5,604 nucleotides of DNA. It comes from Ruminococcaceae bacterium UBA7147. Its GTDB lineage: Bacteria > Bacillota > Clostridia > Oscillospirales > Acutalibacteraceae. This document shows positions 1 to 5,600 of the stretch, in pieces. Where the stretch lies: contig DKWR01000010.1 of assembly GCA_002491825.1 (NCBI GenBank), positions 1 through 5,604 on the forward strand. The letters run 5' to 3'. The position numbers and the translations under genes are program-made. Under the pieces are notes generated by a model. That model made no database searches. It was not told where the DNA came from and saw only the letters and a program-made list of their open reading frames with translations. Within the stretch, counting starts at the first letter, position 1. Each line of letters opens with the position of its first letter.

Positions 1-22
1 CTCCCAGCTGAGCTATGCTCCC
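1..22 (-). tRNA. tRNA gene, 5' part only (runs off the left edge)
   Basis: Read on the minus strand, this stretch has the start of a canonical tRNA. It shows a 7-nt acceptor strand GGGAGCA, then T8 and A9, the D-stem strand GCTC, A14, and a D-loop containing the invariant G18-G19, ending at about tRNA position 22. The anticodon, T-arm and 3' end lie outside the window, so the isotype cannot be read. The GGGAGCA acceptor and AGCTGGGAG loop would fit Val or Ala tRNAs of Firmicutes, but that is a guess. A strong promoter lies just upstream. Confidence 0.9.
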
Positions 23-73
23 ACATGCCTTTGTCGCTTCGCCATTTTGCTGTATCTCTCAGCGACGAGTATT

Positions 74-102
74 ATAATACTACATCCGAGCAAAAATGTC
101 AA
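74..102 (-). promoter_or_regulatory. Sigma-A promoter of the tRNA gene
   Basis: On the minus strand there is a perfect -35 hexamer TTGACA (102-97), a 17-bp spacer and a -10 hexamer TATTAT (79-74, 5 of 6). Transcription should begin near position 67. This leaves a leader of about 45 nt before the mature tRNA 5' end at 22. It is the closest match to consensus in the window, as expected for a stable RNA gene. Confidence 0.85.
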
Positions 103-113
103 GACTTTTTTTC

Positions 114-166
114 AAAAAATTCAAAAAAATTTTCGGCATACTTTTTTTTGACAAAACGTAGTTTTG
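114..166 (-). terminator. Possible weak terminator region after hslO
   Basis: Right after the hslO stop codon, the minus strand has a small hairpin CAAAAC-TAC-GTTTTG (166-152). It is followed by a second, very AT-rich stem, CAAAAAAA (150-143) with TTTTTTTG (129-122), and then TTTTTT (119-114). The second hairpin plus U-run has the layout of an intrinsic terminator, but it holds only one G-C pair, so efficiency is doubtful. Read-through towards the tRNA promoter is possible. Confidence 0.3.
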
Positions 167-1054
167 CTATTTCTGATTTTTCTCTCTGATAATTCTTTCA
201 AGGTCGTCCTTTGTGAACACATATCGCTTGTTGCAGAAATGACAGGTTGCCGTAGCAACTCCGCTTTCGTCAGCCATTGAGCGCACGTCCTCATCGCTGA
301 GCGTACAGAAATACCTTTCAAGCTTTTCCTTTGAACAGCCGCAAGCATAGTGAACGGGAAACTCGTCGAGCACCTCAACCTCAAAGCCCTCAAGCGCAGT
401 TTTGCATATATCAAGAATGCTCATTCCCTTTGCAAGCATTGTTGTTACCGGTTCGAGCTTTTCAATATTCTTTTCAAGCTTATCAATTGTCGAATCATCT
501 GCTCCGGGGAGAAGCTGAATCAGCAAGCCGCCGGCAAGCATAACCTCGCCGTCCTCTTTATTGATAAGCACACCGAGGGCGCAGACTGTGGGAGTCTGCT
601 CGCTTGTTGCGTAGTAATTTGTAATATCCTCGGCAATCTCACCGCTGACGAGCTCAACCTGTCCGATATACGGCTCACCTGTGCCGTAGTCACGCATAAC
701 GTTGAGAACGCCTTTTCTGCCGACTGCCTTTGCAACGTTGATTTTGCCGTTTGAGTAAAACTCCGTCGGGCAGTCAGCGTTGCCGACATATCCCTTTACG
801 TTGCCCTTGCTGTCGCCCACAGCGATAACGGGACCGAGTTCACCGTCACCCATTACACGCAGATTAACCGTAGCATTCTCCTGCTTGAGCATTGCGCCCA
901 TTATTGAAGTAGCACAGAGAAGTCTGCCGAGTGCGGCTGTTGCGCTTTTTGAAAGATGATGAAGTTTTTTGGCGGTGAAAACTATGTCAGAAGCGTCAAT
1001 TGCCGCCGCCATAATTGCTCCGTCACTTGTAATACAGCGGATTATCTTATCCAT
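167..1054 (-). CDS. hslO: Hsp33 redox-regulated chaperone (HslO)
   Basis: The gene encodes a 295-residue protein with the full Hsp33 layout and about the family's usual length (near 290). Hsp33 is a cytosolic holdase that is inactive while reduced and zinc-bound, and is activated by oxidation plus unfolding. The N-terminal domain (about 1-180) carries family features such as DGAIMAAAIDASDIV near residue 11 and the glycine-rich GQVELVSGEIAEDITNYY around 131-148. The C-terminal zinc switch is complete: Cys238-x-Cys240 and Cys271-x2-Cys274, so the redox switch should work. The ATG is preceded by AAGGAG (1067-1062) at 7-nt spacing. That ribosome site overlaps the stop codon of the upstream methyltransferase gene, leaving only 11 bp between the genes, so hslO is the last gene of the three-gene operon. 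Confidence 0.97.
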   Translation of the reverse strand: MDKIIRCITSDGAIMAAAIDASDIVFTAKKLHHLSKSATAALGRLLCATSIMGAMLKQENATVNLRVMGDGELGPVIAVGDSKGNVKGYVGNADCPTEFYSNGKINVAKAVGRKGVLNVMRDYGTGEPYIGQVELVSGEIAEDITNYYATSEQTPTVCALGVLINKEDGEVMLAGGLLIQLLPGADDSTIDKLEKNIEKLEPVTTMLAKGMSILDICKTALEGFEVEVLDEFPVHYACGCSKEKLERYFCTLSDEDVRSMADESGVATATCHFCNKRYVFTKDDLERIIREKNQK

Positions 1055-1065
1055 ATTTATACTCC

Positions 1066-1827
1066 TTAAATTTCCTTGTTTCTTGAATTTACCATTCTTG
1101 CAACATAAATTGCCCTCTGCTCGTTCTCCTTTGGCTCATCAAAGGTCAGGTCGCCGTAAACAGCCTCAAGCTTAAAACCTGCGCTTTCGAGCATTTCTCT
1201 TATTTGTTCATCTGAATACGCACGCTCGCTGAAGCTTTCGGACGAACGGTAATAAACGCCGTTTTCCTCCTCGAAAAAATCAAGACTTATGTCGACAATA
1301 TCGTTTTCACGAGGGGAGTTCTGCCACACGCAGAAAACCTTTTCATTCTCAAAAACGAACGTATTATCCTTTAAAACCTCACGATGCTTGTACACGGTAT
1401 TCACGTCAAACACGAACAGACCGTCGTTATCCATAAACAGTCCGACCTTGTCAAAGGCTTTCTTAACGTCCTCAATTCTTGTGAGGTGGTTTATGCTGTC
1501 GAGGGTGCAAACGCAGGTGTTTATTGTTCCGTAGAGGTCAAGCGACTGCATTTTCTGCCTGAGGTAGAGAATGTCAAGTCCTTCCTCGTACGTCCTCTGC
1601 ATTGCTTCGCTGAGCATTTCGGCGCTTGAATCAACTCCGTAAACGTCAACGCCTTTTTTGGCGAGCAGACGTGTAAGCGAGCCTGTTCCACAGGCTAAAT
1701 CAAGCGTTATTCCCGTTTCGTGATTGTGTCGTCTGAAAAGCTCCATAAGATAATCACATCGCTTTTCGTAGTCAGCGTCCTCCATAAGTCCGTCGTAGAA
1801 CCGAGCAAATGAAACGTAGCTTGCCAT
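1066..1827 (-). CDS. Class I SAM-dependent methyltransferase (YqeM-like)
   Basis: The 253-residue protein has a Rossmann-fold methyltransferase core. Motif I is LDLACGTGS (42-50), the acidic residue after strand 2 is in VYGVDSS (Asp66), CTLDSINHL lies at 108-116, and GLFVFDV at 136-142 is the post-IV strand. These residues bind S-adenosylmethionine. The N-terminal FARFYDGLM and the overall layout resemble the Bacillus YqeM family from memory; the substrate is unknown, so I assign no symbol. A small molecule, RNA or protein are all possible targets. The ATG overlaps the stop of the upstream yerC-like gene by one base (TAATG at 1829-1825), with a GAGGA-type ribosome site inside the end of that gene, which suggests translational coupling. 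No membrane segments or signal peptide are apparent. Confidence 0.9.
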   Translation of the reverse strand: MASYVSFARFYDGLMEDADYEKRCDYLMELFRRHNHETGITLDLACGTGSLTRLLAKKGVDVYGVDSSAEMLSEAMQRTYEEGLDILYLRQKMQSLDLYGTINTCVCTLDSINHLTRIEDVKKAFDKVGLFMDNDGLFVFDVNTVYKHREVLKDNTFVFENEKVFCVWQNSPRENDIVDISLDFFEEENGVYYRSSESFSERAYSDEQIREMLESAGFKLEAVYGDLTFDEPKENEQRAIYVARMVNSRNKEI

Positions 1828-2129
1828 TACTTGTTTTCCTCGCCGAGCAGCTTGTCAAGCACAAGCGTGTAGCCGTAGGTGTCGTTATCAAACAACGCAC
1901 GTTTTACACGGCTGATTGTGGCGGTTGACGCTCCTGTTTCCTTTACAATTTCGGTGTAGACCTTCTTTTCGGTGAGCATTTTAGCAACGACAAGTCGCTG
2001 TGACATTGCCTTAAGCTCTGCGCTTGTACATAAATCCTCAAAAAATCTGTAACACTCTTCCTTGTTATCGAGTGAGAGTATTGCGTCAAACAAAAAGTCG
2101 GTTGACTCATTTTTAAGCTTTGAATTCAA
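1827..2129 (-). CDS. yerC: YerC/YecD-type TrpR-family HTH protein
   Basis: With the TTG start chosen here the protein has 100 residues, close to the about 104 of Bacillus YerC. It contains the family signature ECYRFFEDLC (25-34), a helical stretch around ELKAMSQRLVVAKML (38-52), and a helix-turn-helix at about 56-79 with the near-invariant GASTATISRVKRAL. The family shares the TrpR DNA-binding fold; its regulatory target is not established. An upstream in-frame GTG at 2165 would give 112 residues, but it sits at the predicted transcription start and lacks a ribosome site. The TTG has AAGGGGG (2144-2138) 8 nt upstream, so I prefer it. The gene leads a minus-strand operon with the methyltransferase and hslO. 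Confidence 0.9.
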   Translation of the reverse strand: MNSKLKNESTDFLFDAILSLDNKEECYRFFEDLCTSAELKAMSQRLVVAKMLTEKKVYTEIVKETGASTATISRVKRALFDNDTYGYTLVLDKLLGEENK

Positions 2130-2137
2130 AATATTTG

Positions 2138-2144
2138 CCCCCTT
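2138..2144 (-). promoter_or_regulatory. Ribosome binding site fixing a TTG start
   Basis: AAGGGGG on the minus strand is a strong Shine-Dalgarno sequence, 8 nt before the TTG at 2129. It lies downstream of the alternative GTG codon at 2165, so it can only serve the TTG. Confidence 0.75.
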
Positions 2145-2169
2145 ATTACGGCAATTTTTATACACTAAA

Positions 2170-2198
2170 ATTTTAACACATAAAAGTATAAAAGTAAA
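2170..2198 (-). promoter_or_regulatory. Extended -10 sigma-A promoter of the yerC-methyltransferase-hslO operon
   Basis: The minus strand shows a -35 TTTACT (2198-2193, 4 of 6), a 17-bp spacer, and a -10 TAAAAT (2175-2170, 5 of 6) preceded by TGT, the extended -10 element. The start should fall near 2163, giving a leader of about 34 nt before the TTG codon. The spoIIE terminator lies just upstream, so this promoter probably drives the operon independently. Confidence 0.7.
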
Positions 2199-2210
2199 CA
2201 GTTATTTTAG

Positions 2211-2236
2211 TCTGTAATTATAATCGGATTTACAGA
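2211..2236. repeat. 7-bp inverted repeat upstream of the yerC-like promoter
   Basis: TCTGTAA (2211-2217) and TTACAGA (2230-2236) form a perfect inverted repeat with a 12-bp spacer. It sits 12 bp upstream of the -35 hexamer and just past the U-run of the spoIIE terminator. It could be an operator, a secondary RNA hairpin or chance in AT-rich DNA. Confidence 0.4.
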
Positions 2237-2246
2237 GCAGAATAAA

Positions 2247-2280
2247 CAAAAGGTGATGACTGACTTTGCAAATCATCACC
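2247..2280 (-). terminator. Intrinsic terminator of spoIIE
   Basis: Arms GGTGATGA (2280-2273 on the minus strand) and TCATCACC (2259-2252) make an 8-bp perfect stem with a 13-nt loop. It is followed on the minus strand by TTTTGTTTATT. It starts 10 bp after the spoIIE stop codon at 2291, which fits termination of that gene. Confidence 0.85.
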
Positions 2281-2290
2281 CTTTTCAGCG

Positions 2291-4615
2291 TTATATTTCG
2301 TTGTCTGTAATTCTTATTGCAAGCGCCGTTATATCGTCGTCGGGGCTGTCACCTCTGCGTTTTATTGCCTCGTCAACTACCGCACGTGCAAGCTCCTGCG
2401 TGCTTCCCTCGTTCCAGCTTCTGATAAGCTTTTCAAGCCATTTTTCGTTGCCTGTTATTACTCCGTCTGACACCATTACCACCACATCTCCCGATGAAAG
2501 ATTTATCGTATCCGATGAAAATTTTACTCCGTTTAAAATTCCGACAGGCAGTGACGGCATTTCTCTGACCATTACTCTGCCGTTTTTCCGTACAAAGGTT
2601 GCAGGTGCGCCTGCCTTTTTCAGCGTTACCTTGCCCGTGTATAAATCAACTCCCGTCAAATCAAGCGTTGAGAGCGACTCATCCTCGCTTTTTACCATAA
2701 GCGCAGAATTGACAATCTGCAACGAGCTGTCTGCCGAAAGTCCCGAACGCAGAAGTCTGCCCATTACCGACACAGCCATATTTCCGTCAACAGCCGCTCT
2801 GCCGCCTGTGCCCATACCGTCGCAGACGAGGGCGTAGGTTTTGCCGAAGCCGTCGTTGAAATAATCAAGGCAGTCGCCGCATAGCTTGCCGTTATTTGCA
2901 ATATGCTGGTCAGAGCCGATTTCAACGTCGTAAACAGGCATTTCGCAGAGTGCCGCTCTGATTCTGTCGCCCTCACAGGTAACTGTCGGCAAATCAAATC
3001 TTCTGCCGCAGCACTTTGAAACCTCGCGCATAATTGTGCCCTTTGAAAGCTTGTTGTCGCCCTTTGAAGAAAGCTCCAGCTCAACGCTCATTCTGCCGCC
3101 GTCAGATACAAGGCAGATACATTCAACAGGGATTGCGCCGAGTGCACTTAAAGCTGAAATTATCCTTTCAGAGCTGTCTAAATCGCACCTCATTGTGTTC
3201 TTAAATTCATCTGACAAGTCGCTGAGAATGTCGCTCACGCCCGAAAACTGACCTGCTACCACGCCTCTGACGTCGGATACTCTGCGCTGTGCCTCAATTG
3301 CTGAGAGGTATTCACGGTAGTTTAAATTCATACTGCGTGCGATTTCGCCCTTCTTACAGCAGTTCTTTACAAATGCGTCCTCAACGTCGCTTTCGCTTAT
3401 TCTTCCCTGCGCTTCGAGCAGTTCTTCAAGCCTGAAAAAGTCGTCCCTTGTAACGCCCTGTCGGTGCTCATAGCAATAAGTTTTAAGACCGCAGTTGTTG
3501 CAGACCTCTTTTTCCACATTTTCGCACACTACAGAAAAGCTTGGTGAATACAAATCCTTGAGCTTATCGGAAACAGAATTTACGTCGTTTCGCACGTTAT
3601 AAATCGCCTTTGACGCAAAATCGAGTCGCATAACGATATTCTTTCGCAATGTTTCGCCGAGAGAAGAATTTTTCTCGTTTGAAAATACGGGTGAAATTAT
3701 ATTGCCAACCTCTTTCGGAAGTATCATAAACACAACCGAGCCGATAAGACTTTCAATCAAAACTGCGGCAAGCTGTGTATTTTGACCGAACGCAAGGCTC
3801 ATAATTCCGTTTGAAATCAGAAACGCTATTGCACAACCGAGCTTGCCGACAGGCGCAAACATACCCGCCATAAGTCCTCCGAAGGCAAATCCGCCGCACA
3901 CAAAGCCCTGCGCTCTGCTTGCAATGCTGAAAACTGCTCCCGTTGCAACTCCGCAGACTGCACCGCCGTTTACTCCGCCGTATCTTGCGCAGAGCAGAAC
4001 GGCTGTTATGGCAATTATTCTGCCGAGCGAGATATTCTCAAATGTCAGGCTTCCGAACGCAAGAATCAGTACACAGCCTGTCATAACAAGGCTTGCAGTT
4101 TCCTGTCTGGTGTAGGCGGATATTCCTCTTTTTTCGTCAGCAAGCTGAACCGAAACGCTTACAAAATAAGCCGCCGCACCCGAAAGCACCGCCTCGATAA
4201 AGCAGTCCGCAAAGGAAGAAAGCGTGCTTGTACTCGCAAAGAGCAACGCTATTCCCGTTGCAAGCGTTGGAAGAAATGCGGCAAGCGGAGCAAACAGCCT
4301 GCTCTTACTTACCTTTTCAATATCGCCCATCAGCCAGCGTAGTGCACCGATTGCCACTATGACGGCTATGTATCTGAAGCTATCTGTCGGTTTCAGCAAA
4401 ATATAGCCGAATGCCGTTCCGACAAGCGATGAAAAAAGATATTTTTTCGGAACTGCCGCCGCATATGACGCTCCGAACGGCGCAAGAGTACCAAGGAGCG
4501 TTCCCCTTGAAACAAGGAGTCCGCATAACAGGTAAATAAAATTCACAGCACCGTTTCTTACAAAATCGTTGCGGTTGTCGCTTGTTTTTCTTCTCAAAGC
4601 TTTTGTGCTTTCCAT
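2291..4615 (-). CDS. spoIIE: Stage II sporulation protein E, SpoIIE phosphatase
   Basis: This 774-residue protein is slightly shorter than Bacillus SpoIIE (about 827). SpoIIE sits at the asymmetric division septum, interacts with FtsZ, and dephosphorylates the anti-anti-sigma factor SpoIIAA-P to release sigma-F in the forespore. The first about 300 residues contain roughly ten hydrophobic segments (starting near 23-48), as in the family. The central soluble region (about 310-560) has a cysteine cluster C364, C372, C375, C381 in the stretch ending VCNNCGLKTYCYE. The C-terminal PPM/PP2C phosphatase domain (about 562-774) keeps likely metal-binding acids: Gly580-Asp581, Asp599 in CDGMGTGG, Asp717 in VSDGV, and the Asp759-761 DDDITAL motif. 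The ATG has AAAAGGA (4633-4627) at 11 nt, a little long. The gene is monocistronic, with its own promoter and terminator. No tilS or hpt neighbour follows, unlike the arrangement in Bacillus. Confidence 0.96.
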   Translation of the reverse strand: MESTKALRRKTSDNRNDFVRNGAVNFIYLLCGLLVSRGTLLGTLAPFGASYAAAVPKKYLFSSLVGTAFGYILLKPTDSFRYIAVIVAIGALRWLMGDIEKVSKSRLFAPLAAFLPTLATGIALLFASTSTLSSFADCFIEAVLSGAAAYFVSVSVQLADEKRGISAYTRQETASLVMTGCVLILAFGSLTFENISLGRIIAITAVLLCARYGGVNGGAVCGVATGAVFSIASRAQGFVCGGFAFGGLMAGMFAPVGKLGCAIAFLISNGIMSLAFGQNTQLAAVLIESLIGSVVFMILPKEVGNIISPVFSNEKNSSLGETLRKNIVMRLDFASKAIYNVRNDVNSVSDKLKDLYSPSFSVVCENVEKEVCNNCGLKTYCYEHRQGVTRDDFFRLEELLEAQGRISESDVEDAFVKNCCKKGEIARSMNLNYREYLSAIEAQRRVSDVRGVVAGQFSGVSDILSDLSDEFKNTMRCDLDSSERIISALSALGAIPVECICLVSDGGRMSVELELSSKGDNKLSKGTIMREVSKCCGRRFDLPTVTCEGDRIRAALCEMPVYDVEIGSDQHIANNGKLCGDCLDYFNDGFGKTYALVCDGMGTGGRAAVDGNMAVSVMGRLLRSGLSADSSLQIVNSALMVKSEDESLSTLDLTGVDLYTGKVTLKKAGAPATFVRKNGRVMVREMPSLPVGILNGVKFSSDTINLSSGDVVVMVSDGVITGNEKWLEKLIRSWNEGSTQELARAVVDEAIKRRGDSPDDDITALAIRITDNEI

Positions 4616-4666
4616 AATATTCTACGTCCTTTTACCGAAAATCAGTTGATTTGTTGTTGCAAGTTT

Positions 4667-4699
4667 ATTATATGATAAAGGCTGCAATCGTTTTGTCAT
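4667..4699 (-). promoter_or_regulatory. spoIIE promoter with 21-bp spacer, Spo0A-activated type
   Basis: The minus strand carries a -35 ATGACA (4699-4694, 5 of 6) and a perfect -10 TATAAT (4672-4667) separated by 21 bp. This unusual long spacing is what is known for the Spo0A-dependent, sigma-A-read spoIIE promoter of Bacillus subtilis (spoIIG is similar at 22 bp). TGACAAA (4698-4692), overlapping the -35, matches the 0A box TGNCGAA at 6 of 7 positions. Start expected near 4660, about 45 nt before the ATG. Confidence 0.7.
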
Positions 4700-4727
4700 T
4701 ATGTGAATGAGCATTTTTATATTCTTT

Positions 4728-4734
4728 TGTAGAA
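4728..4734. promoter_or_regulatory. Candidate Spo0A box upstream of spoIIE
   Basis: The plus strand reads TGTAGAA, one mismatch from the Spo0A consensus TGTCGAA. It lies about 29 bp upstream of the spoIIE -35 hexamer, so together with the box overlapping the -35 it could form a two-site activator region. A 7-bp match with a mismatch is weak alone; position is the main support. Confidence 0.4.
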
Positions 4735-4775
4735 ATTTCAATAACGGGATTTATTACCCGCCCTAAAAGTCAGTT

Positions 4776-4809
4776 TTAAAAAAATAAAGCCGACAAGAAC
4801 GGCTTTATT
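4776..4809 (-). terminator. Hairpin terminator oriented leftwards, upstream of spoIIE promoter
   Basis: Arms AATAAAGCCG (4783-4792) and CGGCTTTATT (4800-4809) form a 10-bp perfect stem with a 7-nt loop. Only the minus strand has a proper U-run after the stem: seven T residues opposite 4778-4784, two of them inside the stem. On the plus strand the stem is followed by AAACATATT. So the element is built to stop leftward transcription, although no minus-strand gene lies to its right in this window. Confidence 0.75.
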
Positions 4810-4816
4810 AAACATA

Positions 4817-4845
4817 TTGTATATTATGAAATTTTGATTTATAAT
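4817..4845 (+). promoter_or_regulatory. Sigma-A promoter of ruvX
   Basis: A perfect -10 TATAAT (4840-4845) is preceded at 17 bp by a weak -35 TTGTAT (4817-4822, 3 of 6). Transcription would start near 4852, leaving a leader of about 29 nt before the ruvX ATG. Confidence 0.6.
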
Positions 4846-4880
4846 TATGGAATAAACACAGCTTTGAAAGGAATGTATTT

Positions 4881-5291
4881 ATGATTATAATGTCGATTGA
4901 CCTCGGCAAAGCCAGAACAGGCATTGCAGTGTGCGATAAAACGGAATTTTTAGCATCTCCCTATACGGTTATTTTTGAGAAGTCACCCCAAAGGCTTATG
5001 GAAAAAGCGGTACAGGCTGTCAAAGATACAAAGGCAGAATTAGTTGTTGTGGGCTTACCGAAAAATATGGACGGCAGTGAGGGCGAAAGCGCACAGAACG
5101 CAAGAGCATTTGCAAAGGAGCTTGAAGAAATAACGGGAATTAAAACCGTAATGCAGGACGAGAGAGGTACAACAATTACGGCGCACAACTTTTTAAACAC
5201 GACAAACACAAGAGGCAAAAAGCGGAAGAATGTTGTAGACGAGGTTGCGGCAACGATAATTTTGCAGGACTTTCTTGATTCGAGGAAATAA
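4881..5291 (+). CDS. ruvX: RuvX/YqgF-family RNase H-like nuclease
   Basis: The 136-residue protein is a typical full-length member of the YqgF family, which has an RNase H-like fold. In Escherichia coli it is linked to 5' maturation of pre-16S rRNA, and a Holliday-junction resolvase role has also been proposed. The family motifs are present: IDLGKARTGIAV (6-17, acidic Asp7), GLPKNMDGSEG (58-68), the DER motif (93-95), and VVDEVAATIILQDFLD (118-133, acidic Asp120). The three acids Asp7, Glu94 and Asp120 match the expected active site. The start is ATG 4881 with AAAGGA (4867-4872) 8 nt upstream; an in-frame ATG at 4890 would sit too far from it. The gene is alone and divergent from spoIIE, whereas in Bacillus the homologue follows alaS. 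Confidence 0.95.
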   Translation: MIIMSIDLGKARTGIAVCDKTEFLASPYTVIFEKSPQRLMEKAVQAVKDTKAELVVVGLPKNMDGSEGESAQNARAFAKELEEITGIKTVMQDERGTTITAHNFLNTTNTRGKKRKNVVDEVAATIILQDFLDSRK

Positions 5292-5334
5292 AGGAATATT
5301 TTTTTATTTATTAGAGTTAAACGATAATCTAGTT

Positions 5335-5368
5335 TAATTCGGAATGCGTAATTCGGAATGCGTAATTA
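5335..5368. repeat. 14-bp tandem repeat, about 2.4 copies
   Basis: The unit TAATTCGGAATGCG occurs exactly at 5335-5348 and 5349-5362, followed by a partial third copy TAATTA (5363-5368). The second copy also forms the left arm of the hairpin at 5350-5389. Confidence 0.85.
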
Positions 5369-5389
5369 ATGGTCGCTACGCTCCGAATT
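5350..5389. repeat. 13-bp-stem hairpin (REP- or MITE-like)
   Basis: AATTCGGA (5350-5357), a 2-nt bulge AT, then GCGTA (5360-5364) pair with TACGC (5377-5381) and TCCGAATT (5382-5389) around a 12-nt loop. No U-run follows on either strand, so this is not an ordinary intrinsic terminator. It resembles a small repeat element whose left arm is duplicated in tandem. Confidence 0.7.
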
Positions 5390-5541
5390 TGTAATAATGC
5401 GTGTTGTTTGGAAAGATTTGGTTTCCTCGGGGTGATAGATATATCGGCAACGTTTCGGGACATCTGGGAAGCCGTGCCTTACGAAAATGTGAGTTTTTCT
5501 CTAAAACTACGATTTAATCGGTAAAGTCTGATTCCCACTGC

Positions 5542-5561
5542 GGACACGGCACGCCGTGTCC
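5542..5561. repeat. Perfect GC-rich palindrome
   Basis: GGACACGGC (5542-5550) and GCCGTGTCC (5553-5561) are perfect 9-bp inverted arms around a 2-nt centre. Its GC content is far above the surrounding sequence. No U-run follows on either strand, so a repeat element is more likely than a terminator. Confidence 0.8.
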
Positions 5562-5600
5562 CTACGATTAAAAACAAACTTTTCCTATATCGCCGTAGGG
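5560..5600. repeat. Inverted repeat reaching the window edge
   Basis: CCCTACG (5560-5566) is inverted at 5594-5600 as CGTAGGG, with 27 bp between. Its left arm overlaps the end of the palindrome at 5542-5561. The sequence continues beyond the right edge, so this may be one arm of a larger element that is cut here. Confidence 0.5.

Noticed and set aside
148..176. Plus-strand TTGACA at 148-153 as a promoter
   Set aside because: No acceptable -10 lies 16-18 bp downstream, and the only gene downstream is on the opposite strand.
350..754. 134-codon plus-strand ORF opposite hslO
   Set aside because: It is a shadow of the conserved Hsp33 coding sequence and lacks a ribosome site or domain.
2253..2837. 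194-codon plus-strand ORF opposite the end of spoIIE
   Set aside because: It lies antisense to the conserved phosphatase domain of SpoIIE, begins inside the terminator hairpin, and its Ser/Thr/Pro-rich protein has no family features.
4743..4760. Small hairpin CGGG/CCCG in the spoIIE-ruvX spacer
   Set aside because: Only four base pairs with an 8-nt loop and no U-run, so it is indistinguishable from chance.
5271..5305. Terminator for ruvX from TTTCTT/AGGAAA plus T-run
   Set aside because: The stem is weak, contains a G-U pair and overlaps the coding end. The T-run starts about 10 nt after the stem, too far for a normal intrinsic terminator.
5335..5368. Possible CRISPR array
   Set aside because: The units are 14 bp and directly adjacent without spacers, so this is a simple tandem repeat.
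5432..5524. 30-codon plus-strand ORF from GTG
   Set aside because: It is short, GGGG lies too close to the GTG to act as a ribosome site, it has no recognisable domain, and it sits within repeat-rich intergenic DNA.
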